A DNA stretch of 64,000 bases from NCBI GenBank assembly GCA_964496595.1, contig CAZCAI010000007.1, positions 1-64,000 on the forward strand. Direction: 5' to 3'. Position numbers and translations under genes: made by a program. A model generated the notes under the pieces. It did not search any database. It was given only the letters and a program-made list of their open reading frames with translations, and was not told the origin of the DNA. Below are positions 52,929-60,019 of this stretch, piece after piece. Source of the stretch: JAAAOZ01 sp964496595. GTDB taxonomy: Bacteria > Chloroflexota > Anaerolineae > B4-G1 > SLSP01. Within the stretch, counting starts at the first letter, position 1; each line of letters begins with the position of its first letter.

Positions 52929-54218
52929 TCACGCTAATAACGCCATCACCTCGCGCGCCAGCTTGTCGCTGTCGTGGCGCCAACCCACGGCGGGATCGAC
53001 GAAAGCCCCCTGGATAACCTGGACATCTTTGTGGGATTCCAAATCGGCGCGCACCCACGCCACCCCTTCCGGCAACGAGAGATCGGGATAGTGGGTATTG
53101 ATAATCGCGGTGGAAAAGACTTTTTGACCAACGTGATTGATCAGCGTCTGATAATGGCGTTGCGCCGTGTAGTCGTCAGTCTCGCCGCGTTGCGTGGCAA
53201 CGTTGCAGATATAAACACGAGGAACAACAGTAGATCGCAGCGCCTCCGCAATATCGGGCACTGACAAATTGGGCAGGATGCTGGTATACAGACTCCCCGG
53301 GCCGATGACGATCAACTCCGCCTCCAAAATGGCGCGCACAGCTTCTGGGTAGGCCGATGGACTGCTGGGGACGAGCATCACGCGCAGGATCTGCCCCTCC
53401 GTTTTGGGGATGTTGGACTCCCCGCAGACGCGATGGGCGCTGCCATCCGGGCGTCGCATATCCGCGCACAAGGTCACCGCCTCGAGGGTGCTGGGCAAGA
53501 CCCGCCCCTGCACCGCCAAGACGCGACTGGACGCGGCCAGCGCAGACTCGAACGAGCCGGTGATGTCCGCCATCGCGCTGATGAAGAGGTTGCCAAAGCT
53601 ATGACCGCCCAACTCGCCGCCGCCGGCGAAGCGATACTGAAAGAGCCGGGTGACCAACGCCTCATCATCGGCCAGCGCCGTGATGCAATTTCGAAAATCG
53701 CCAGGGGGGAGAATCCCCAATTGGCGTCGCAGGCGCCCCGACGATCCGCCATCATCGGCAACTGTTACAATGGCCGTGAGGTTGGATGTGTAGCGCTTGA
53801 GACCGCGCAACATCATCGATTGGCCGTGTCCCCCGCCGATGACCACGACCTTCGGCCCGCGCCCGCGCCTGCGGTACTCGTACAACTTCCCCGGTAGGGC
53901 GCTGTACGGCGCATCCACAAAAGGCGCCAGCAGCGCGCGGTTGAGGCCCCATAATCCGGCGGCCAACAGACCTCCGCCGATGATCAAAAAGAGGCCGGCT
54001 CGCACCATCCGGGGGAGAAATTGCAGAGTCAGATAGTAGAAATATCGCGGCAGTGGATAGAGCGCGCGCAGCGCAAACGCTCCCCCGAAGCTCAATAGCC
54101 CCACGCCGATGGCGATTAAAAGCAGCCATCGCTTAACACCCAAACCTGGCCTCAGCCACGTTAGATGGGTGCGCCAGCGCCAGTGCTTTTCTTCGGCTTG
54201 CTTGTCCCTCCAATCCAT
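52929..54218 (-). CDS. yvcK: YvcK/CofD-family protein with N-terminal membrane helices
   Basis: This 429-residue protein has two N-terminal membrane helices (about 30-50 and 73-95). A YvcK domain follows with VVIGGGHGQSMMLRGL, VADDGGSSGRLR, PPGDFRNCITALA, GHSFGNLFI, and IGPGSLYTSILPNL. YvcK proteins bind UDP-sugars and affect gluconeogenic growth and cell shape in Firmicutes; the membrane-anchored form is common outside them. The start at 54218 (MDWRDKQ) is set by the promoter: -10 TATAAT ends 8 nt before it, so the mRNA is probably leaderless and no ribosome-binding site exists. The longer frame to 54311 enters a repeat. Confidence 0.9.
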   Translation of the reverse strand: MDWRDKQAEEKHWRWRTHLTWLRPGLGVKRWLLLIAIGVGLLSFGGAFALRALYPLPRYFYYLTLQFLPRMVRAGLFLIIGGGLLAAGLWGLNRALLAPFVDAPYSALPGKLYEYRRRGRGPKVVVIGGGHGQSMMLRGLKRYTSNLTAIVTVADDGGSSGRLRRQLGILPPGDFRNCITALADDEALVTRLFQYRFAGGGELGGHSFGNLFISAMADITGSFESALAASSRVLAVQGRVLPSTLEAVTLCADMRRPDGSAHRVCGESNIPKTEGQILRVMLVPSSPSAYPEAVRAILEAELIVIGPGSLYTSILPNLSVPDIAEALRSTVVPRVYICNVATQRGETDDYTAQRHYQTLINHVGQKVFSTAIINTHYPDLSLPEGVAWVRADLESHKDVQVIQGAFVDPAVGWRHDSDKLAREVMALLA

Positions 54219-54225
54219 CTTAAAA

Positions 54226-54253
54226 ATTATACTCCGATTGTGAAGGCTGTCAA
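54226..54253 (-). promoter_or_regulatory. yvcK: Consensus promoter giving a leaderless yvcK mRNA
   Basis: On the minus strand, TTGACA (54253-54248), a 16-bp spacer and TATAAT (54231-54226) are followed by 7 nt and the ATG. Transcription should begin at or next to the start codon. Confidence 0.75.
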
Positions 54254-54277
54254 AAAGCGCGCGCGCAGAGGCGTTAC

Positions 54278-54347
54278 CCTTGCGAAGGTTAGAAGATGGC
54301 TTGGGTATCAAATGGATTCACTATATGATCCTTCAACCTTCGCAAGG
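54278..54347. repeat. Paired inverted repeat, family I, copy 5 (short)
   Basis: CCTTGCGAAGGTT (54278-54290) and AACCTTCGCAAGG (54335-54347) are only 44 nt apart. It lies between the divergent yvcK and glnA promoters. Confidence 0.8.
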
Positions 54348-54376
54348 TTAATACCGATCAACTTTAAAATTCCCCC

Positions 54377-54405
54377 TTGACAACCAACAAGGTTTTCGCT
54401 ACAAT
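54377..54405 (+). promoter_or_regulatory. glnA: Distal glnA promoter P1
   Basis: TTGACA (54377-54382), a 17-bp spacer and TACAAT (54400-54405) fit a sigma-70-type promoter closely. Transcription would start near 54412 and cover the leader peptide and terminator. Confidence 0.8.
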
Positions 54406-54423
54406 GTACAGTGTTGGTTGTCA
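54378..54423. promoter_or_regulatory. 12-bp inverted repeat over P1 (candidate operator)
   Basis: TGACAACCAACA (54378-54389) and TGTTGGTTGTCA (54412-54423) are perfect inverted repeats 22 nt apart. The left arm overlaps the -35 and spacer; the right arm covers the start region. This suits a repressor or, in RNA, only the right arm would be transcribed. The regulator is unknown; nitrogen control is likely from context. Confidence 0.7.
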
Positions 54424-54456
54424 TATGTTAAAGTGATGTAAGGAAAGAAAAGGCCG

Positions 54457-54540
54457 ATGTCGACAAGCGCGCGCTATCAAACCTGGCTCAATAACCACAA
54501 TAATAATCAGCAACTCCATCAATGTGGAGGGGCCAGGTAG
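54457..54540 (+). CDS. Asn/Gln-rich leader peptide of glnA
   Basis: This 27-codon frame starts with ATG at 54457 after a purine-rich AAGGAAAG...AAAAGG stretch and ends with TAG at 54538-54540. Residues 12-22 read NNHNNNQQLHQ, preceded by QTWL and followed by CGGAR. Nine of 27 residues are Asn or Gln. Codons are AAT, AAC, CAA and CAG. Segment 54481-54489 just before the run pairs with 54529-54538 just after it (nine pairs with one wobble). An intrinsic terminator follows 22 bp after the stop. Together these are the parts of a translation-coupled attenuator responding to charged tRNA-Gln and/or tRNA-Asn. The role is inferred; the sequence layout is seen directly. Confidence 0.75.
   Translation: MSTSARYQTWLNNHNNNQQLHQCGGAR
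54481..54538 (+). promoter_or_regulatory. Hairpin enclosing the Asn/Gln codons
   Basis: ACCTGGCTC (54481-54489) pairs with GGGGCCAGGT (54529-54538). The CCTGGC and GCCAGG words also resemble the arms of the downstream terminator (GCCAGC/GCTGGC), so alternative pairings that would prevent the terminator are possible. Confidence 0.6.
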
Positions 54541-54562
54541 CGCTGCCTAGTTCGAGTGAGGT

Positions 54563-54597
54563 AAAGCCAGCTTCCGGTTCCGGGAGCTGGCTTTTTT
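54563..54597 (+). terminator. Attenuator terminator of glnA
   Basis: AAAGCCAGCT pairs with AGCTGGCTTT around a loop that itself folds (CCGG/CCGG), followed by TTTTTT. It lies between the leader peptide and glnA, 160 bp before the glnA start. Confidence 0.85.
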
Positions 54598-54702
54598 ATT
54601 GTCGCATTCGGGCTGGCGCGTCCAGGGCAAAGTAAGGAGGTGAACATTCGGATGATTTTCGTTAGGTCTGGATAAGGCTGGGGAAACCGATCCGGGCCGG
54701 TC

Positions 54703-54730
54703 TTGACACCCACCCTATTATTCATATACT
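54703..54730 (+). promoter_or_regulatory. glnA: Proximal glnA promoter P2
   Basis: TTGACA (54703-54708), a 16-bp spacer and TATACT (54725-54730). A transcript from here starts about 20 nt before the glnA ATG and bypasses the attenuator, giving basal synthesis. Confidence 0.65.
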
Positions 54731-54757
54731 ACCCCATACAGGGGAAGGAGAAAAGAG

Positions 54758-56061
54758 ATGTCCGAGAAACTGATCGCACAAGCTAAAGCCGATAACATCC
54801 AATTTATCAGCCTCCAATTTACCGACATCGCGGGCACGATCAAAAGTGTCACGCTTCCCGTCAGACAACTCCAGGAGGTGCTGACCGAGGGCGTGTGGTT
54901 CGATGGCTCCTCCATCGAGGGCTTCGCCCGCATTCAAGAGAGCGACATGGTGCTGGTCCCCGATCCGACGACCTACCGCGTCCTGCCGTGGAGCGCGCCC
55001 GAACGCCGCCGCGCCCGCATCATCTGCGATGTTCACAATCCCGACGGCGCGCCGTCGCTCAACTCCCCGCGAACCGTGCTCAAGAATGTGCTGAAGGAGG
55101 CCGAAGCGTTGGGTTACACCTATAACGTGGGGCCGGAGCTGGAGTACTTCCTCTTTAAGCACAATGGCGACGCGCCCCTCAAACCCGTCCCGCATGATGT
55201 GGGCGGCTACTTCGATTTCTCGCCATTCGATGAGGCGCAGCAAGTGCGCAGCGAGATCGTCCTGGCGGCGGAGGCGCTGGGCATCGACGTGGAGATGACG
55301 CACCACGAGGTCGCCACCAGCCAGCACGAGATCGATTTCCGCTACGCGGACGCGCTCACCGCCGCCGACAACACCGTGACGCTCAAGTACACCATCCGCG
55401 CGATTGCGGCCGCGCACGGGCTGCACGCCAGCTTTATGCCCAAGCCGATCTTTGGCATCAACGGCTCCGGGATGCATGTGCATCAAAGCTTCGCCGATGA
55501 GGATGGCCGGAATTGCTTCTACGACGCGGATGATCCCTACCATCTCTCCGACATCGCCCACCAGTTCATCGCGGGGCAGATGGCCCACGCGCGCGCGATG
55601 GCCGCCGTGACTTCCCCCACCGTCAACAGTTACAAGCGCCTCACGCCCGGCTACGAGGCGCCGGTCTATGTCTGTTGGGCGCACCGCAACCGCTCCGCAC
55701 TGATCCGCGTGCCGGCAACGCGCGCGGGCAAGGAGGCGGCCACCCGCATCGAACTGCGCTGCCCCGATCCGAGCACGAATGCCTACCTGGCCTTCGCCGT
55801 CACCTTGGCCGCCGGCCTCGACGGGATCAAACGCGAGCTGACGCCCGCCGATCCGGTCAACGAGGACATCTATCATCTGACGCCGGCGCAACTGCGCGAG
55901 CGCGAGATCGGCACACTGCCCGGCACGTTGGGCGAGGCGTTGGAGGAGTTGGCGGCGGATCAGGTCATCCTCGATGCGCTGGGCGCGCCGATTACTGAGG
56001 CATTCTTCCGCGCCAAGTCCGCCGAGTGGGAGGCCTACCGTATCCAGGTCACGCCCTGGGA
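54758..56061 (+). CDS. glnA: Glutamine synthetase type I (3' end in assembly gap)
   Basis: This enzyme makes glutamine from glutamate, ammonia and ATP. At least 434 residues are visible; the end is lost in the N-run, probably by only a few residues to a few dozen. Motifs are WFDGSSIEGFARIQESDM, NVGPELEYFLF (metal ligands), GINGSGMHVHQS, NSYKRLTPGYEAP and RNRSALIRVPA. The region where adenylylated GS has its tyrosine reads NEDIYHLTPAQLREREIGTLPG, closer to the GSI-alpha type controlled by feedback and repressors. The Arg of GFARIQES, used for glutamine feedback in Bacillus GS, is present. The start at 54758 follows GGGGAAGGAG. Two promoters and an attenuator precede it. Confidence 0.95.
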
Positions 56062-56161
56062 NNNNNNNNNNNNNNNNNNNNNNNNNNNNNNNNNNNNNNN
56101 NNNNNNNNNNNNNNNNNNNNNNNNNNNNNNNNNNNNNNNNNNNNNNNNNNNNNNNNNNNNN
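56062..56161. other. Assembly gap (100 N)
   Basis: Exactly 100 Ns, which usually marks a scaffold join of unknown size. The glnA end and whatever lies before the Nudix gene are missing. A frame running through it is meaningless. Confidence 0.98.
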
Positions 56162-56206
56162 TATTGCATTTTAAGTGCGTTGCACCTTGGGTTACTAAAT
56201 CCAACG

Positions 56207-56650
56207 ATGAAACTATTTCGCTATACCGCCGCCGGCGGCGTCGTGACCAATGTAGATTACTCGCAAACGCTGCTCCTGATCCGCCCGGAGCGCGATGAGG
56301 TGCGGTTGCCCAAGGGCCACATCGAGGCGGGCGAGAGTTTGGAGGAGAGCGCCTATCGCGAGGTGCAAGAGGAGACCGGGTACGGCGATTTGGAGATTAT
56401 CGAGAGCCTGGGCGAGCAACTGATCGCTTTTCTATTGGATGGCCAGGCCATCCAGCGAACGGAATATTATTTTCTGATGCGCGCGCTGAGCGATCGGCGG
56501 ATCGAGCGCCCGCCCCAGGATGCCACCCAATTCTTCACCATCTGGACGCCGTGGGAGATGGCGCTGGAGTATCTCACCTTCGAAGCCGAAAAGGATTGGG
56601 TGGATCGCGCACTGCACGTGTTGCATCAAAGGGGATTGAGCACACTATGA
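56207..56650 (+). CDS. Nudix hydrolase
   Basis: This 147-residue protein has an intact Nudix box, GHIEAGESLEESAYREVQEETGY (G-x5-E-x7-REVQEETGY; residues about 37-59). It starts MKLFRYTAAGGVV, a form common in Ap4A- or NTP-hydrolysing small Nudix enzymes. YYFLMRAL and FTIWTPWEMALEYLTF complete the fold. The exact substrate is not predictable. Its stop overlaps the nth start (ATGA, 4 nt), so the two are coupled; both could serve DNA or nucleotide-pool maintenance. Confidence 0.9.
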   Translation: MKLFRYTAAGGVVTNVDYSQTLLLIRPERDEVRLPKGHIEAGESLEESAYREVQEETGYGDLEIIESLGEQLIAFLLDGQAIQRTEYYFLMRALSDRRIERPPQDATQFFTIWTPWEMALEYLTFEAEKDWVDRALHVLHQRGLSTL

Positions 56651-57333
56651 ATGAACCTGACCGCGAGGAGATCTTGAAGATTCATCGTCGCCTGGTTGAT
56701 GCCTACGGCGAACCTCAGCTTCCCTCGAATCAAGATCCGCTGGCCGAATTGGTCAACACGATTCTCAGCCAGAACACCAACGACAACAACCGCGATCTGG
56801 CCTACGACCAGCTTCGCAAGCGCTTCCCTACCTGGGCTGAGGTGCGCGACGCGCCCACCGCGGAGATCATCGCGGCGATCCGGCCGGCGGGGCTGGCGCC
56901 GACCAAGGGGCCGCGCATTCAAGGCGCGCTGGAAAGAATCACCGAGACGCAGAGCGAACTTTCGCTGGAGTTCCTGCGCGATCTGCCTCTAGAGGAGGCC
57001 CGCGATTGGCTGGCGGAGATCAAGGGCGTGGGGCCAAAGACCGCCGCGATTGTGCTGCTCTTCGCGCTGGATCGCCCGGCCTTCCCCGTCGACACGCACG
57101 TCCACCGCGTCACGCGCCGGCTCGGCCTGATCCCCGATGCGACCTCGCGGGCGAAGGCGCACACGCTGCTGGAGGCGCTCGTCCCCCAGGAACTCTACTA
57201 CCCCTTCCACATCAACATCATCACGCACGGGCGTCAAATCTGCCACGCCCGCACGCCCGAATGCGAGGCTTGCATGCTCCAGGATCTCTGCGCTTACTAT
57301 CAGAATCAACAGGAGGCGCCGGATGGCCCGTAA
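56647..57333 (+). CDS. nth: Endonuclease III-type DNA glycosylase
   Basis: This 228-residue base-excision-repair enzyme removes oxidised pyrimidines and cuts at abasic sites. The HhH-GPD core has LAEIKGVGPKTAAIVLLF with the catalytic Lys, and FPVDTHVHRVTRRLGL with the catalytic Asp. The iron-sulfur cluster ligands follow the C-x6-C-x2-C-x5-C pattern (CHARTPECEACMLQDLC). The start at 56647 overlaps the Nudix stop, and its end overlaps the next gene by 11 nt. All catalytic residues are present. Some archaeal/bacterial relatives have other base specificities. Confidence 0.93.
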   Translation: MNEPDREEILKIHRRLVDAYGEPQLPSNQDPLAELVNTILSQNTNDNNRDLAYDQLRKRFPTWAEVRDAPTAEIIAAIRPAGLAPTKGPRIQGALERITETQSELSLEFLRDLPLEEARDWLAEIKGVGPKTAAIVLLFALDRPAFPVDTHVHRVTRRLGLIPDATSRAKAHTLLEALVPQELYYPFHINIITHGRQICHARTPECEACMLQDLCAYYQNQQEAPDGP

Positions 57334-57889
57334 AACACGTCGAAGCTTTCCGCTCCTGCCCTACCACGCGCTCGGCCGGCGCTGGCTCTGGCCGGCGCTG
57401 TTGATGATCCCGGCGGGCGTCGTGCTCTGGTGGCTGGCGCCCAGCGTCCCGGCGCTGGATGCGCGATATGCCCCCGCGGCCTTCATCATCTCCGTGGTCG
57501 GGGCCCTCATCGCGATCTACGCCCTGTTGGCCCGCCGAGCACACGTCCGTGTGGGCCAGGGGAGCTTTACCGTGCATACGCCGCTCATCCCCGTGGTCTT
57601 CTCCTATGCGCGCATCGAGATCCACAACCCCGCCCAATTCAATGATATCCGTCCGCCGGCAGAAGAGAAACCCGCTCGGCGCAGGCTCTATCGCAAGCTC
57701 TGGGGCAAGACCGTCATCGTGGTGGATTTGAAAAGCTACCCGATGCCCAAGTGGTGGCTGAAGCTCTGGTTTCACCCCTATCTCTTTCATCCCCGCAAAC
57801 AGGCGCTGGTCCTTCCCATGGATGATTGGATGACGCTTTCACGAACCTTGCAAACGCACCTCACCGCCTGGCGCCAACGGCGTCGCTGA
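57323..57889 (+). CDS. Small membrane protein of unknown function
   Basis: This 188-residue protein starts at 57323, 6 nt after AGGAGG and within the end of nth. Two membrane helices lie near 21-42 and 51-70. The rest is a basic, beta-rich cytoplasmic part (VRVGQGSFTVHTPLIPVVFSYARIEIHNP) resembling bacterial PH-like domains, similar in layout to the protein at 9504-10256. I do not recognise a named family. It is the last gene of the Nudix-nth group, directly before the likely replication origin. Confidence 0.75.
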   Translation: MARKTRRSFPLLPYHALGRRWLWPALLMIPAGVVLWWLAPSVPALDARYAPAAFIISVVGALIAIYALLARRAHVRVGQGSFTVHTPLIPVVFSYARIEIHNPAQFNDIRPPAEEKPARRRLYRKLWGKTVIVVDLKSYPMPKWWLKLWFHPYLFHPRKQALVLPMDDWMTLSRTLQTHLTAWRQRRR

Positions 57890-58198
57890 TGCGCCAGGTC
57901 ATTCATAAGTTGAACACACGCGCTCGACTGAGAACAAATTGCCCTGCATACCCCTGCCTAAAAAAGTTATCCACAGCCTGCATCCACAATCCACCCCCAA
58001 GATATGGGGGGCGCCCCCCCCTTCAACCCCAATAAGCAGGTTATACAAAAAATGTTTTCCACAGGGGTGGTGTGCAATATAAGCGCTGAGACATTTTTAA
58101 AGTTAACCCCCTGTTTTCGCATTGCCACCTTTCCCCTTTTTTGGTAAAATGTAAACGTCTTAGGGATGGCAAATCGCGAGCATCTCGCAAAGCATCCC
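57890..58198. other. Likely oriC region (dnaA upstream)
   Basis: A perfect DnaA box TTATCCACA at 57967-57975, a near-match TTTTCCACA at 58055-58063, further TCCACA words near 57982 and 57990, and AT-rich stretches (58040-58110) lie upstream of dnaA. Box number is modest. This is the usual site of chromosomal origins. A MITE separates it from dnaA. Confidence 0.6.
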
Positions 58199-58357
58199 GA
58201 GGCTTTTGGATTTCACCGGAAACTCCCCGGATAGTTCTAAAAGCGGCGAGGATGTGCGCGGTTGTGGGGATCACAGACCTTTTTCGCGTCGTTACCGGGT
58301 TGCGGGTAAGAGCGCAAGCGCGCCTGGCGATGGCGCCCGGTGAATTCCTGAAAAGCC
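58199..58357. mobile_element. 159-bp MITE, copy 3
   Basis: It starts GAGGCTTTTGGATTTCACC and ends GGTGAATTCCTGAAAAGCC, forming strong terminal inverted repeats. It is flanked by perfect AGCATCCC on both sides (58191-58198, 58358-58365). It lies between the DnaA boxes and the dnaA start. Its internal part is the most diverged of the three copies. Confidence 0.85.
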
Positions 58358-58519
58358 AGCATCCCAAGGTCACATGGTTCCAGACGAATCCATTTTTCGG
58401 ACAATGCCCACGCTGGAACTTTCCTTGGTCAACCACAGAAGTAACATCACTTTATTTTTCTGAAGCTCACTGTATTCATTGGGGTATTTTTGCGCCCCGT
58501 AAAAACAAAGGTAAATTAT

Positions 58520-59860
58520 ATGAGTAACGATAATCCGCAAAAATTATGGCAAGCCGCGTTGGGCGAGCTAGAACTACAAATGACCCGCGCGACATTCGAT
58601 ACCTGGCTGCGGGATACGCATTGCATCGGCATCGAGGAGGGCAACACGCTCATCGTCGGCGTGAAGAATGGCTACGCCGTCGAATGGCTGGAAAGTCGAT
58701 TGTACACGATGATTCAGCGCACGTTGCATCACATCACGGGTAAAGAAATGCAGGCGCGATTTGTGGTCTGGGAAGCGCCCAAGCAACCGCAGCGCCCGCC
58801 CGCTCTACTCCACACCGAAGATCACGAGATCAACACCGCGCCCGTGCGCGATCCCGGCCTGAATTTGGAGTACACATTTGAGAACTTCGTCGTCGGGCCG
58901 AGCAACCGCCTGGCGCAAGCCGCCTCCGAGGCCGTGGCCGAAGCGCCCGCCAAGGCCTACAACCCCCTCTTTATCCACGGGGGTGTGGGGTTGGGGAAAA
59001 CCCACCTCCTCCACGCGATTGGTCACATGGGCTACCATCGGGGCCTGCATGTCCTGTACATCTCCTCGGAGACCTTCACCAACGATCTCATCGAGGCGAT
59101 CCGTACCCACACCACCGACCAGTTCCGCGAGAAGTACCGCACCGCCGATGTGCTGCTGGTCGATGACATTCAATTTATCGCCGGCAAGGAGAGCACGCAG
59201 GAGGAGTTCTTCCACACTTTCAACGCGCTGCGCGACACCCGCCGGCAGATTGTTCTGAGCAGCGACCGCCCGCCCAAGGCGATGGTGACGCTGGAGGAGC
59301 GCCTGCGCTCGCGCTTCGAATGGGGCTTGATCGTGGACATCCAGCCGCCCGATTATGAGACGCGCATCGCGATCCTCCAATCGAAGGCGGAGAAGTTGGA
59401 TGTGGAGGTGCCCAACGATCTGCTCAGCTACATCGCCACCAACATCGAAAGCAACATCCGCGAGTTGGAAGGCGCGCTGAATCGGATGTTGGCGATGGCG
59501 CGCTTGACGAATCAGCCGCTCACACGCCAGGTGGCCGAAGGCGCGCTCAATGATCTGTTGCCCAATCGGCCAGATGTCTCGGCAAGGCAGATCATCCAGA
59601 CCGTCGCCACTTACTACGGCCTCTCGGAGGACGAGCTGCGCGGATCGCGGCGCACCCGGCGCATCGCGCGACCGCGCCAGGTGGCGATGTACCTCATCCG
59701 CGAGGAGACGGACGCCTCCTTCCCGCAGATCGGCGCCGAGCTGGGCGACCGCGATCACACGACGATCCTGTACGGCTACGAGCGCGTCCGCACGCGGATC
59801 GAGCAAAACGACGAGCTGCGCCGCGATGTGATGACGCTCAAGGGGCAGTTGTACGGCTGA
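58520..59860 (+). CDS. dnaA: Chromosomal replication initiator DnaA
   Basis: This 446-residue AAA+ initiator starts at 58520 (MSNDNPQKLW). Domain I occupies about residues 1-85. The AAA+ core has Walker A GGVGLGKTHLLHA, Walker B LLVDDIQFIAGKE, and sensor RLRSRFEWGL. Domain IV has RQVAMYLIREETDASFPQIGAELGDRDHTTILYGYERV, the DNA-box recognition signature. Domain II is very short, so the protein is at the lower end of normal length. The ribosome-binding site is weak (AAAGG). dnaN does not follow; a secreted beta-helix gene does. Confidence 0.96.
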   Translation: MSNDNPQKLWQAALGELELQMTRATFDTWLRDTHCIGIEEGNTLIVGVKNGYAVEWLESRLYTMIQRTLHHITGKEMQARFVVWEAPKQPQRPPALLHTEDHEINTAPVRDPGLNLEYTFENFVVGPSNRLAQAASEAVAEAPAKAYNPLFIHGGVGLGKTHLLHAIGHMGYHRGLHVLYISSETFTNDLIEAIRTHTTDQFREKYRTADVLLVDDIQFIAGKESTQEEFFHTFNALRDTRRQIVLSSDRPPKAMVTLEERLRSRFEWGLIVDIQPPDYETRIAILQSKAEKLDVEVPNDLLSYIATNIESNIRELEGALNRMLAMARLTNQPLTRQVAEGALNDLLPNRPDVSARQIIQTVATYYGLSEDELRGSRRTRRIARPRQVAMYLIREETDASFPQIGAELGDRDHTTILYGYERVRTRIEQNDELRRDVMTLKGQLYG

Positions 59861-59913
59861 TGGCGTACCGCGACCCACGGAAATAGACGACACACAGAGA
59901 TTTCATCAGATAC

Positions 59914-59951
59914 AAGACCTGATCGGATTGGAAGATCCATCAGGTCTTTTC
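59914..59951 (+). terminator. Terminator of dnaA; 38-bp direct repeat, copy 1
   Basis: AAGACCTGAT and ATCAGGTCTT pair, followed by TTC. The 38-bp sequence recurs at 62576-62613 with one base change. Confidence 0.85.
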
Positions 59952-60019
59952 GTTAGCAATCGCTAAGGCGTACCTCAAAATCCAAATATCACAAATTTAA
60001 GTTCACAGGAGGCTAGAAT

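Noticed and set aside
54758..56650. A single 630-codon glutamine synthetase-Nudix fusion
   Set aside because: The frame runs through 100 Ns of arbitrary length. The Nudix gene has its own ATG and the expected start of its family.
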